Assembly: GCF_007858445.1 (NCBI RefSeq)
Contig: NZ_VIGV01000005.1
Span: forward strand, 62,001-126,000
Direction of reading: 5' to 3'
Source of the DNA: Tsukamurella sputi
GTDB taxonomy: Bacteria; Actinomycetota; Actinomycetes; Mycobacteriales; Mycobacteriaceae
DNA length: 64,000 nt
Shown here: one piece after another, positions 9,073 through 17,120 of the stretch
Layout: every line of letters begins with the position of its first letter
Numbering within the stretch: position 1 is the first letter of the stretch
Notes under the pieces: generated by a model
Database searches by the model: none
Seen by the model: only the letters and a program-made list of their open reading frames with translations
What the model was told of the DNA's origin: nothing
Position numbers and translations under genes: made by a program

Positions 9073-9444
9073 ACGAACGACGACATCGACGACCTGTCCA
9101 AGGCGTTCGCCGCACTGGCGGACTCCACCCGCCGCGACATCGTCGCCCGCCTCGCCGACGGCGACGCCACGCTCACGGAGATCGCCGAGCCGTACGACGT
9201 GAGCATCCAGGCCGTCTCGAAGCACCTGAGCGTGCTCGAGAACGCCGGCCTGATCAGCAGGACCCGCCGTGCCCAGGCCCGGCCCGCCCACCTGGAGGCC
9301 GAGGTCTTCGACCTCATGAACGGGTGGATCGAGCGGTACCGGCGCCGCGCGGAGCAGCGCTACCAACGCCTCGACGCGGTCCTGGCCGATATGAACGCCG
9401 CAGAGAACCCGAACACCACCCGCACCGAAGGAGCCGCATCATGA
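9073..9444 (+). CDS. ArsR/SmtB-family regulator with a non-standard (ACG) start
   Basis: About 123 residues. The winged-helix domain is clear: DLSKAFAALADSTRRDIVARL, then ATLTEIAEPYDVSIQAVSKHL (recognition helix) and LENAGLISRTRRAQARPAHL. No metal-binding ELCV-type cysteines are seen, so it is the SRPBCC-linked, non-metal subtype. The homologous N-terminus (NDDIDDLSKAF) is in frame, but the codon where ATG is expected is ACG at 9073, with a perfect AGGAGG at 9061-9066 and an in-frame stop at 9052. The first ordinary start would be at 9199, inside the DNA-binding domain. Its stop overlaps the ATG of the SRPBCC gene. Two inverted repeats upstream are likely operators. Confidence 0.8.
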   Translation, partial: TNDDIDDLSKAFAALADSTRRDIVARLADGDATLTEIAEPYDVSIQAVSKHLSVLENAGLISRTRRAQARPAHLEAEVFDLMNGWIERYRRRAEQRYQRLDAVLADMNAAENPNTTRTEGAAS

Positions 9445-9926
9445 CCACCGTCAACGCCGAGGCCGGCATCGAGGCCTCCACCGCCCTCCCCACCGTCACC
9501 ATCACACGCGAGTTCCGGGCGACACCGGCGCAGCTGTTCCGCGCCCACACCGACCCCGAGTTGTACGCGCGGTGGGTGGGACCGTCGGACATCGACACCG
9601 AGATCGTGCACTGGGACGCACGTACGGGCGGCAGCTGGGCGTACGTCAGCACGCGCGGCGACGAGCGCTACGCCTTCCACGGCAGCTTCCACGACGTCCG
9701 CGAGGACCGCATCGTGCAGACCTTCACCTACGACGACATGCCCGACGGGGTCTCGCTCGAGACCATGACCTTCGAGGACCTGGGCGACGGCCGCACTCTG
9801 CTGCGCGCCGTCTCGCTCCTGGACAGCTTCGAGAGCCGCGACGGGATGCTCGCCAGCGGCATGGAGACCGGCATCGTCGACGGCTACGCGAAGCTCGACG
9901 AACTCCTCGCGTCCGGCGAGGTGTAG
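9441..9926 (+). CDS. SRPBCC (AHSA1-like) family protein
   Basis: 161 residues. START-like fold of the AHSA1/activator-of-Hsp90 group: ITREFRATPAQLFRAHTDPELYARWVGP, followed by DARTGGSWAYVSTRGDERYAFHGSFHDV and YAKLDELL at the C-terminus. These proteins form a hydrophobic pocket; the ligand is unknown. The ATG at 9441 overlaps the ArsR stop (ATGA), with AAGGAG seven bases upstream. The ArsR-SRPBCC pair is a common co-regulated module in actinobacteria, where the regulator represses both genes. Confidence 0.88.
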   Translation: MTTVNAEAGIEASTALPTVTITREFRATPAQLFRAHTDPELYARWVGPSDIDTEIVHWDARTGGSWAYVSTRGDERYAFHGSFHDVREDRIVQTFTYDDMPDGVSLETMTFEDLGDGRTLLRAVSLLDSFESRDGMLASGMETGIVDGYAKLDELLASGEV

Positions 9927-9942
9927 TGGTTACCGTCGGAAC

Positions 9943-10719
9943 ATGACGGACGCCGCACCGATTCGTACACACGTCGCCGACGGCCTGGGGGTGCTCACCC
10001 TCGGTGCCCCCGGTCGGCGCAATCCCCTCTCGCTCGCCACCATGCGGGCCGCCACCGCAGCGCTCGAGAGCTTCGACGCCGACCCCGCGGTGCGGGTCAT
10101 CGTGATCCGCGCCGAGGGGCCGGCGTTCTCGGCGGGCCACGACCTGAGCGAAATGGTGGGCCGCACCCTCGACGAGGAGCGGGAGATCTTCGCCGCCTGT
10201 ACCGATCTCATGGCCGCGGTGCACCGCACGCGACAGCCGGTCATCGCGCGGGTGCAGGGGATGGCGCTGGCGGCGGGGTGCCAGCTCGTCGCGACCTGCG
10301 ACCTGGCGATCGCCTCGTCCGACGCGCGGTTCTCGACGCCGGGCGTGAAGATCGGCCTGTTCTGCTCGACGCCGATGATCCCGCTCACGCGCGCCGTCGG
10401 CCGCAAGCGCGCGATGCAGATGCTGCTCACCGGGGAGATGATCAACGCCGAGACCGCGGTCGAGTGGGGCCTGATCAACGCCGCCGTCCCCGCGGACGTA
10501 CTCGAGACGACCGTCGCGGATCTCGCGCACCGCGTCGCCGAATCCAGCGGCGAGACGCTGGCGATCGGCAAACGCGCCTTCTACGACCAGATCGACCGCA
10601 CCGAACCCGATGCCTACGCGGCGATGGCCGAGGTGATGGCGACCAACGCGATGATCCCGGATGCGCAGGAAGGGATGACGGCCTTCCTGGAGAAACGGGC
10701 CCCCGTCTGGTCGCGATGA
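9943..10719 (+). CDS. Enoyl-CoA hydratase/isomerase family protein
   Basis: 258 residues, usual length. Crotonase fold: VRVIVIRAEGPAFSAGHDLSEM forms the oxyanion-hole and CoA region, then VIARVQGMALAAGCQLVATCDLAIAS and FSTPGVKIGLFCSTPMIPL. The GLFCST segment replaces the GxxPE glutamate region of true hydratases, so isomerase or another crotonase reaction is possible, as in ECHDC3-like members. It lies just after the SRPBCC gene, 16 bases away, and before the cyclase; an operon link is possible but unproven. Confidence 0.85.
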   Translation: MTDAAPIRTHVADGLGVLTLGAPGRRNPLSLATMRAATAALESFDADPAVRVIVIRAEGPAFSAGHDLSEMVGRTLDEEREIFAACTDLMAAVHRTRQPVIARVQGMALAAGCQLVATCDLAIASSDARFSTPGVKIGLFCSTPMIPLTRAVGRKRAMQMLLTGEMINAETAVEWGLINAAVPADVLETTVADLAHRVAESSGETLAIGKRAFYDQIDRTEPDAYAAMAEVMATNAMIPDAQEGMTAFLEKRAPVWSR

Positions 10720-10736
10720 CCCGGTAACTTAGCGGC

Positions 10737-12362
10737 ATGAAGCTGCCTCGGCTCCGCGCGGACTACGGGTCGATCCTGCTAGGGTCCACCGACGACAGCT
10801 CGCGGCTCACTCGGGTACGGGTACAGCTGGTCATCACGATCGGCGTGATCGTCGCGAACCTCATCGGCGTGGGCCTGGCGATCGCGCTCGCCACCGTCGG
10901 CATCCCCGAACCCTCGATCCCCTGGGACGCCTGGTGGATGAACTACCTGGTGGTCCCCCTCTACATCGCGATCGCCTTCGTCCTCGGCGCGACGATCGGC
11001 ACCGTCCGGCTGGTCCGGTCGTTGCGCTGGTCGATCCGGCGGGAGGAGCCGAACGCCGCGCAGGCGAAGGCGGCCATCGTCGGGCCCTGGCGCCTGACGG
11101 CCCTGCAGGCACTGCTCTGGGGCGTCGGCACCGTCGTCATGACGGTGGGATACGGCATCATCAACCCCGAACTCATCCCGAAGACCGCGCTGGTGATCGG
11201 GCTCTCGGGCGTGGTGGTGTGCGCGATCTCGTACCAGATCACGGAGTTCGCGCTGCGGCCCGCTGCCGCCGCCGCGCTGGAGGCGGGGTTCCGCGCGCCG
11301 CGCAAGGGGCGGCTGCGGATGCGGGCCGCGACCGCGTGGTCGATCGGCTCGGGTGTGCCGATCCTGGGGATCTTCCTCGTGGTGCTCTTCGGCACCTTCC
11401 GCGACGAGACCAGCAAGCTCGACATCTTCGTCGCCGTCACCGCGCTCGCGGCGATCGCGCTGCTCACGGGCCCGCTGCTCACGCTGCTCAACGTGGACAC
11501 CCTGGTCGCGCCGCTGCGCGTGCTCGGGAACGCGATCCGCCGGGTCCGCGACGGCGAAACCGACGTGGCCGTGCGGATCTTCGACGGCTCGGACATGGGA
11601 GAGCTGCAAGCCGGCTTCAACGAGATGACGGGCGGCCTCGCCGAGCGCGAGCGGCTACGCGACCTGTTTGGCCGGCACGTCGGCCGCGATGTCGCCGAGA
11701 CGGCACTGGGTCTGGGCGTGCAGCTCGGCGGCTCCGAGCAGGTCGTGGGCGTGCTCTTCGTCGACGTCGTGGGTTCCACGACGCTCGCACGGCAGCGCCC
11801 GGCCACCGAGGTCGTCGATCTGCTCAACCGCTTCTTCGAGGTGATCGTGACCGCCGTCGAGGAGAACGACGGCCTGGTCAACAAGTTCGAGGGCGACGCG
11901 GTGCTCGCGGTCTTCGGCGCGCCGCTCCCCCACCCGGACCCGGCCGGCGGTGCGCTGCGCGCCGCCCGGCTCATCGCCGACCGTCTGCCCTCCGCCGTGC
12001 CGGACCTGCGCGCCGGGATCGGCGTCTCCTACGGCGTGGTGGTCGCGGGCAACGTGGGCGCCATCGAACGCTACGAGTTCACCGTGATCGGTGACCCGGT
12101 CAACGAGTCGGCGCGGCTGTCCGAGGTGGCCAAGCGCGACACCTCGCTGCCGGTGGCCTCCGAACCCGCCATCATGGGCGCCCGTGAGGCCGAATCGCAG
12201 CACTGGCGGTTCACCGACGAGCTGGAGCTGCGCGGCCGCGACGAGCTGACCCGCCTCTATGCGCCGACGGCGTCGTCCAGGACGAGCACGTCGTCGACGA
12301 AGGTCGTGCCGCCGACGGTGAATTCCCGCACCCCCGCCGTCACGAACCCCGACTTGGCGTAG
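10737..12362 (+). CDS. Membrane-anchored class III adenylyl cyclase with HAMP domain
   Basis: 541 residues. Makes cAMP from ATP at the inner membrane. About six hydrophobic segments fill residues 25-265, a HAMP linker follows (LRVLGNAIRRVRDGETDVAV, about 265-320), then the cyclase domain. Metal-binding aspartates (FVDVVGSTTL, KFEGDAVLAV), the Lys and Asp typical of adenine recognition (NKFEGD, VIGDPVN) and the Asn-Arg pair (VNESAR) are all present, so it should be active. Architecture matches the mycobacterial Rv1318c-Rv1320c/Rv3645 group. The last 35 codons overlap the convergent GNAT gene by 106 bases; their low-complexity Ser/Thr-rich composition suggests read-through into an antisense reading frame. 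Confidence 0.9.
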   Translation: MKLPRLRADYGSILLGSTDDSSRLTRVRVQLVITIGVIVANLIGVGLAIALATVGIPEPSIPWDAWWMNYLVVPLYIAIAFVLGATIGTVRLVRSLRWSIRREEPNAAQAKAAIVGPWRLTALQALLWGVGTVVMTVGYGIINPELIPKTALVIGLSGVVVCAISYQITEFALRPAAAAALEAGFRAPRKGRLRMRAATAWSIGSGVPILGIFLVVLFGTFRDETSKLDIFVAVTALAAIALLTGPLLTLLNVDTLVAPLRVLGNAIRRVRDGETDVAVRIFDGSDMGELQAGFNEMTGGLAERERLRDLFGRHVGRDVAETALGLGVQLGGSEQVVGVLFVDVVGSTTLARQRPATEVVDLLNRFFEVIVTAVEENDGLVNKFEGDAVLAVFGAPLPHPDPAGGALRAARLIADRLPSAVPDLRAGIGVSYGVVVAGNVGAIERYEFTVIGDPVNESARLSEVAKRDTSLPVASEPAIMGAREAESQHWRFTDELELRGRDELTRLYAPTASSRTSTSSTKVVPPTVNSRTPAVTNPDLA

Positions 12363-12796
12363 AAGCGCTTCGCGCGGGCGTTGTCGGCGTTCACGCCCAG
12401 CCACACCGGCAGGCCCGCGGCGCCGGCGCGCACCGCGTCGAGCAGGGCACGGGCGACCCCGCCGCCGTGGTGATCCGGGTCGACGTAGAGCTTGGAGAGG
12501 TAGGCCGACGGTGCGCCGCGCAGCGCGGTGGGCCCTTCGTCGTGCGCGCCGTGCAGCACCAGGGCGTAGCCGACGGGGCCGTCCTCACCGTCGACGACGA
12601 GGACGTGGTGCGCGGGATCGGCCAGGTGCCGGGCGAACTCTGCCTCGGACAGGTGCGTCGCGATGAAGTGGGCGATGTGGTCGCGGGCCAACGTGGGCGG
12701 GCAGGCCAGCGGGAAGGTGCGGGCCGCGAGCGCCGCGACGGCGGCGGCGTCCTCGGGACCTGCGCGCCGCACCGCGGATTCGGTCGAGATCGTCAT
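12257..12796 (-). CDS. GNAT family N-acetyltransferase
   Basis: 179 residues. Transfers an acetyl group from acetyl-CoA to an unknown amine. The fold is visible from VRRAGPEDAAAVAALAART, the YLSKLYVDPDHHGGGVARALLDAV acetyl-CoA loop (R/Q-x-x-G-x-A) and NADNARAKRFYAKSGFV. The ATG at 12796 overlaps the stop of the S4-domain gene (ATGA). The 3' end overlaps the convergent cyclase gene by 106 bases. The substrate is not predictable. Confidence 0.88.
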   Translation of the reverse strand: MTISTESAVRRAGPEDAAAVAALAARTFPLACPPTLARDHIAHFIATHLSEAEFARHLADPAHHVLVVDGEDGPVGYALVLHGAHDEGPTALRGAPSAYLSKLYVDPDHHGGGVARALLDAVRAGAAGLPVWLGVNADNARAKRFYAKSGFVTAGVREFTVGGTTFVDDVLVLDDAVGA

Positions 12797-13149
12797 TCGC
12801 GTCCCAGGAGTCGGTCCGTCTCGCGGCGTTCGCGCTTCGTGGGCCGGCCCGCGCCGCGGTCGCGCTGCGGCATGGACAGCACGATCTCGCGCGGCGGCGG
12901 GGGCGGGCTGTTGTCGATGTAGCAGGTGGCGGCGACGGGCGCTCCGACGCGCTTGGGGATCAGGGTGGTGACCTCGACGATCCGCTCCCGGCCGCCGAGC
13001 CGCAGCCGCACCTCGTCGCCCACGACGATGTGCTGCGCGGGTTTGGCGGTGGCGCCGTTGACCCTGACGTGGCCGCCCCGGCACGCCGTGGCGGCGGCCG
13101 ACCGCGTCTTGGTCAGCCGCACGGCCCACAGCCAGGCGTCGACGCGCAC
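12793..13149 (-). CDS. S4-domain RNA-binding protein (Hsp15-like)
   Basis: 118 residues. An N-terminal S4 domain (VDAWLWAVRLTKTRSAAATACRGGHVRVNG) binds structured RNA, and the C-terminus is basic (RPTKRERRETDRLLGRE). Hsp15 members bind the 50S subunit carrying stalled peptidyl-tRNA and help recycle it. The gene sits three bases after the stop of a small membrane protein gene and overlaps the GNAT gene, forming a three-gene operon. Confidence 0.88.
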   Translation of the reverse strand: MRVDAWLWAVRLTKTRSAAATACRGGHVRVNGATAKPAQHIVVGDEVRLRLGGRERIVEVTTLIPKRVGAPVAATCYIDNSPPPPPREIVLSMPQRDRGAGRPTKRERRETDRLLGRE

Positions 13150-13152
13150 GGC

Positions 13153-13365
13153 TCAGCGCGCGCGGAGCAGCCGCGACAGCCCGACCGCGCCGAGGACGCC
13201 GAACGCGATGAGCAGGAGCAGGCCGACGCCCGCTCCGCCGAGGAGCCAACCGACCGCGACGATCACCACTGCCGGGGCCGCCATCGCCGCGACCATGCCG
13301 GGGTGCTGCTTCACGACGTCCAGCGCGGCCTGCTTGCGCGCCGGATCGAGTTCTTTTCCTGCCAT
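13153..13365 (-). CDS. Small two-helix membrane protein
   Basis: 70 residues. A short charged N-terminus (AGKELDPARKQAALDVVKQHPG) is followed by two closely spaced hydrophobic segments and a basic end (LSRLLRAR). No family is recognised. The ATG at 13365 is chosen because upstream codons have no similarity or hydrophobic pattern. It leads the S4-GNAT operon. Confidence 0.65.
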   Translation of the reverse strand: MAGKELDPARKQAALDVVKQHPGMVAAMAAPAVVIVAVGWLLGGAGVGLLLLIAFGVLGAVGLSRLLRAR

Positions 13366-13405
13366 GTCACCAATGTACGCATTCCCGGCAGGGCAAGATC
13401 GGGGC

Positions 13406-13858
13406 ATGACGGTGCTGGCTCTCATGCGACACGGCGAGGCGGGGATGTCGATCCCCGACGAGGCCCGTCCGATCACCGAGAACGGTCGCCACCAGGCCCG
13501 ACGGTCCGCGCAATGGCTCGCCGAGCACGGGCTCGAACCGGATCACGCACTGGTCTCCTTCGCCCGGCGCACCGTCGAGACCTTCCACGCGATGGATCTG
13601 CGCTGCCCGATGACGGCCACCGAGGAACTGTACGAGTGTCCCGGCCGCCGCGTGCTGGACGAGATCAACGGCGTGCCCGGCGACATCGCCGTGCTGCTGG
13701 TGGTCGCGCACTTCCCCTGCCTGCCGGAGGCGGCCGCCCAGCTGGACCCGTCCGCGGAGCTGCCGGGCTTCGCGCCCGGCACCGTCGTCCTGCTGGACCT
13801 CGACGACGGCCCGGCGGCCCCCGGTTCGGGGCGGCTGCGGTCGTGGTTCACCCCGTAG
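13406..13858 (+). CDS. SixA-like histidine phosphatase 1
   Basis: 150 residues. A histidine phosphatase with the catalytic RHG motif at the N-terminus (LALMRHGEAG) and a second His in VVAHFPCLPEAA. It is similar in layout to the neighbouring SixA gene and may be an old duplicate. In this gene the second motif reads VAHFP rather than VGHDP, so activity may differ. The substrate is unknown; SixA removes phosphate from histidine kinases in E. coli. The two genes are 11 bases apart and probably co-transcribed. Confidence 0.82.
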   Translation: MTVLALMRHGEAGMSIPDEARPITENGRHQARRSAQWLAEHGLEPDHALVSFARRTVETFHAMDLRCPMTATEELYECPGRRVLDEINGVPGDIAVLLVVAHFPCLPEAAAQLDPSAELPGFAPGTVVLLDLDDGPAAPGSGRLRSWFTP

Positions 13859-13869
13859 GATGTCCTTTT

Positions 13870-14301
13870 ATGGACACCCTGATCCTGCTGCGGCACGGAA
13901 AGTCCGCGTACCCCGACAAGGTGAAGGATCACGACCGGCCGCTCGCGCCGCGCGGCGTCCGGCAGGCCGGCCTCGCCGGCAAGGCGATCCGCCGGTTCGG
14001 GCACGACGTGGACCTGGTGCTGTGCTCGACCGCGGTGCGCGCCCGGGCGACGCTCGAGCAGGCGTCGGTCGACGCCCCGGTACGGCACCTCCCGGCGCTG
14101 TACGGCGCGAGCGGTGACGAAATCCTGAAGCTCGTGGAGTCCGAGCGGGGCGACGCGGCCACGGTGCTGGTCGTCGGGCACGACCCGGGCCTGGCCGAGG
14201 CGGCCCAGATCCTGGACCCCACCTTCACCTTCGCCAAGTTCCCCACCTCGGCGTTCGCCGTGGTGCAGGAAGGCCACGCGGAGCTGCACATCCCTCGCTA
14301 A
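13870..14301 (+). CDS. SixA-like phosphohistidine phosphatase 2
   Basis: 143 residues. RHG catalytic motif (LILLRHGKSAYPD), DHDRPLAPRGVRQAG, and VVGHDPGLAEAA with the second catalytic histidine: the SixA branch of the histidine phosphatase superfamily. Follows the first SixA-like gene closely. Targets are unknown. Confidence 0.88.
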   Translation: MDTLILLRHGKSAYPDKVKDHDRPLAPRGVRQAGLAGKAIRRFGHDVDLVLCSTAVRARATLEQASVDAPVRHLPALYGASGDEILKLVESERGDAATVLVVGHDPGLAEAAQILDPTFTFAKFPTSAFAVVQEGHAELHIPR

Positions 14302-14310
14302 CGTGGGGCC

Positions 14311-15945
14311 GTGACTCCACGCGCACGGTTCGAGAACTCCTCCGGCTCACTGTTCACCGACGGGTTGCGGGGCGTCCTCGCGGCCCACCCCGACGCCGTC
14401 TGGCACGACGCGGGCTTCGTCGCCCGCCGCACGCCGCGTTCCAGCGGCGTCGCCGTGATCTCGGGCGGCGGCTCCGGTCACGAGCCCATGCACGTCGGGC
14501 TCGTCGGCGCAGGCCTGCTCGACGCGGCATGCCCGGGCCTGATCTTCACCTCTCCCAACGCCGTTCAGGTCGCCGCGGCGACGCGCGCGGTGGACACCGG
14601 CGCCGGCGTGCTGCACGTCGTGAAGAACTACACCGGCGACGTGATGAACTTCGCCGTCGCCCGCCGCCTCGTGGCCGCGCCGGACGCGGACGCGCGCGCC
14701 GCCGCCACCGAGGTCGTGCTGGTCGACGACGACGTCGCCACCGAGGACACCTCGGGCCCGGGCCGCCGCGGGACCGCCGCCACGATCGTGGTGGAGAAGA
14801 TCTGCGGCGCCGCGGCCGATCGCGGACTCCCGCTGGCGGAGGTCGCGGCGGTGGGCCGACGCACCGCGGAGCGCGCCCGCTCCATGGCCGTCTCCGTCTC
14901 GGCGTGCAACGTACCCGGCGCCGACACCCCGTCGTTCGATTTGCCCGCGGGCCGGATGGCCTTCGGCGTCGGCATCCACGGCGAGCGTGCCCGTGACGAG
15001 CGACCGGTGACGGCGGCGGAGGAGATCGTCACCGATCTGCTGGCGCGGATCCTGCCGGGCACCGGCCTCGGCGCCGGTGACCGCGCCCTGGTGGTGGTCA
15101 ACAACCTCGGCGCCGTCACCGATCTCGAGACCGGTGTGCTCTTCGCAGAGACCGTCAAGCAGCTGGCCGAACGAGGGATCGAGGTCACGCGGTCGCTGGT
15201 CGGCCGGTTCGTGACGGCCCTCGACATGGCCGGTGCGTCGGTCACCGTCGTCCCCCTGGACGACGAGCTGATCGAACTGTGGGACGCCCCGACCTCGGCT
15301 CCCGCCTGGCCGCACGCGGCCACGGCACCGTCGCACCTGGACCCGCTCGCGCACGCCGCCCCCGACGATGCCACGGACACCGGCGAGGCGAACGTCTGGC
15401 TCTCCGACTTCGTGGGGCGCGTACAGCGCTCCGTGGACGAGCTCACCGAGCTCGACCGCCGGGCCGGCGACGGCGACTTCGGCACCAACATGGCCGCCGC
15501 GCTCGGCCACTTCCCACTGCCCCTGCGCGGCACCGACTCCGACGTACTGGAGGCGATCGCCACGTCGTACCTGGTACGTGCCGGCGGCACCTCCGGCGCC
15601 GTCTTCGGGACCTTCTTCACCGAGCTCGGCCGGGCCCTGCAGCCCGACGGTGCCGGCTTCGCCGCCGGCGTGCGCGCCAGTCTCGACGCGGTGGTCGAAC
15701 TGGGTGGGGCGAAGGTGGGCGACAAGACCGTCGTGGACGCGCTCTCCCCCGCCGCCGACGTGCTCGACGGCGGCGGATCCCTCGCGGACGCGGCCGCGGC
15801 CGCCGCGCGGGGAGTCGCGGCGACCGCCGACAGCGCGGCCTCGCGCGGTCGCGCCAGCTACCTCGGTGACGCGGTCAAGGGCGTCCCGGATCCCGGTGCG
15901 CTGGTGACGTCCTGGCTGTTCGAGGCCGCGGCGGCGAGCCGATGA
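14311..15945 (+). CDS. Single-chain ATP-dependent dihydroxyacetone kinase (DhaK-DhaL)
   Basis: 544 residues. Phosphorylates dihydroxyacetone to feed glycolysis. The N-terminal DhaK domain (about 1-330) has ISGGGSGHEPMHVG for substrate binding and AFGVGIHGERA with the covalent histidine. The C-terminal DhaL domain (about 355-544) has DRRAGDGDFGTNMA, the Mg-ADP aspartate motif, and VRAGGTSGAVFGTFF. Having K and L in one chain means ATP rather than the PTS is the phosphate donor. It starts at GTG 14311 and overlaps the acyl-CoA dehydrogenase start (ATGA). Confidence 0.92.
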   Translation: MTPRARFENSSGSLFTDGLRGVLAAHPDAVWHDAGFVARRTPRSSGVAVISGGGSGHEPMHVGLVGAGLLDAACPGLIFTSPNAVQVAAATRAVDTGAGVLHVVKNYTGDVMNFAVARRLVAAPDADARAAATEVVLVDDDVATEDTSGPGRRGTAATIVVEKICGAAADRGLPLAEVAAVGRRTAERARSMAVSVSACNVPGADTPSFDLPAGRMAFGVGIHGERARDERPVTAAEEIVTDLLARILPGTGLGAGDRALVVVNNLGAVTDLETGVLFAETVKQLAERGIEVTRSLVGRFVTALDMAGASVTVVPLDDELIELWDAPTSAPAWPHAATAPSHLDPLAHAAPDDATDTGEANVWLSDFVGRVQRSVDELTELDRRAGDGDFGTNMAAALGHFPLPLRGTDSDVLEAIATSYLVRAGGTSGAVFGTFFTELGRALQPDGAGFAAGVRASLDAVVELGGAKVGDKTVVDALSPAADVLDGGGSLADAAAAAARGVAATADSAASRGRASYLGDAVKGVPDPGALVTSWLFEAAAASR

Positions 15946-17120
15946 CACCCGCGGTCGACCCCGAGGACTTCGCGCAGATCCGCGACCAGGTGCGCCAGTG
16001 GGTCCGCGACCGGGTCGTGCCGCGGGAGCGGGAGATCGCGGACGCCGACGCGATACCCGACGACCTGCGCCGGCAGGCGAAGGACATGGGGCTCTTCGGT
16101 TTCGCCATCCCGCAGGAGTGGGGTGGACTCGGCCTCGACCTCACGCAGGACGTCGAACTGGCGATGGAACTCGGGTACACCTCGCTCGCCGTCCGGTCGA
16201 TGTTCGGCACGAACAACGGGATCGCCGGGCAGGTCCTGGTGGGCTTCGGCACCGACGAACAGAAGGCGCAGTGGCTGGAACGGATCGCGGCCGGTGAGAT
16301 CGTCGCCTCCTTCGCGCTGACCGAGCCGGGCGCCGGATCGAATCCCGCCGGCCTGCGCACCCGGGCCGTCCGCGACGGCGACGAGTGGGTGATCGACGGG
16401 GAGAAGTGCTTCATCACCAACGCCCAGTCGGCGGACCTGTTCGTGACCTTCGCCCGCACGCGCCCGGCGGACGACAGGGGGCAGGGGATCGCCGTCTTCC
16501 TGATCCCCGCCGACTCCCCCGGCCTCGCGGTGGCCCCGCACGACGAGAAGATGGGCCAGCAGGGTGCCTGGACCTCGAACGTCGCCTTCACCGGTGTCCG
16601 GGTCCCCGCCTCCGCCCTGGTGGGCGGCGACGAGGACACCGGCTACCGCGCCGCGATGACCTCCCTGGCCCGGGGCCGGGTCCACATCGCGGGCCTGGCC
16701 GTCGGAGCGGCGCAGCGCGCTCTCGACGAGTCCCTGCGGCACGCCGCCGTCGCAACGCAGGGCGGTGTCCCGATCGGCGACTTCCAGCTCGTGCAAGCCC
16801 ATCTGGCCGACATGCAGACCGGCGTCATGGCGGGCCGCGCACTGGCGCGGGACGCCGCTGCGAAGTGGGTGTCCGGCGAGGACCGCCGCATCGCACCGTC
16901 GGCCGCGAAGCTGTACTGCACCGAGATGGTGGGTGACGTCGCGGACCGCGCCGTGCAGATCCACGGCGGCGCCGGGTACATGCGGGAGACGCCGGTCGAG
17001 CGGATCTACCGCGACGTCCGCCTGCTGCGCCTCTACGAGGGCACCTCGGAGATCCAGCGCCTGATCATCGGCGGCGGCCTCGTGCGGCAGGCCACGAAGG
17101 AGTTGGGCCCGCCGCGCTAG
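15942..17120 (+). CDS. Acyl-CoA dehydrogenase
   Basis: 392 residues, typical length. A flavoprotein that inserts an alpha-beta double bond in an acyl-CoA. ASFALTEPGAGSNPAGLRTRA is the FAD/substrate region, and RLYEGTSEIQRLIIGGGLVRQ carries the usual catalytic glutamate. VQIHGGAGYMRETPVER is also family-typical. Coupled to the dihydroxyacetone kinase by an ATGA overlap, although no shared pathway is obvious. The 3' end overlaps the convergent hydrolase by four bases. Confidence 0.92.
   Translation: MTPAVDPEDFAQIRDQVRQWVRDRVVPREREIADADAIPDDLRRQAKDMGLFGFAIPQEWGGLGLDLTQDVELAMELGYTSLAVRSMFGTNNGIAGQVLVGFGTDEQKAQWLERIAAGEIVASFALTEPGAGSNPAGLRTRAVRDGDEWVIDGEKCFITNAQSADLFVTFARTRPADDRGQGIAVFLIPADSPGLAVAPHDEKMGQQGAWTSNVAFTGVRVPASALVGGDEDTGYRAAMTSLARGRVHIAGLAVGAAQRALDESLRHAAVATQGGVPIGDFQLVQAHLADMQTGVMAGRALARDAAAKWVSGEDRRIAPSAAKLYCTEMVGDVADRAVQIHGGAGYMRETPVERIYRDVRLLRLYEGTSEIQRLIIGGGLVRQATKELGPPR

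Noticed and set aside
14347-15948. 533-codon minus-strand frame opposite the dihydroxyacetone kinase
   Set aside because: Shadow; the kinase shows all motifs on the plus strand.
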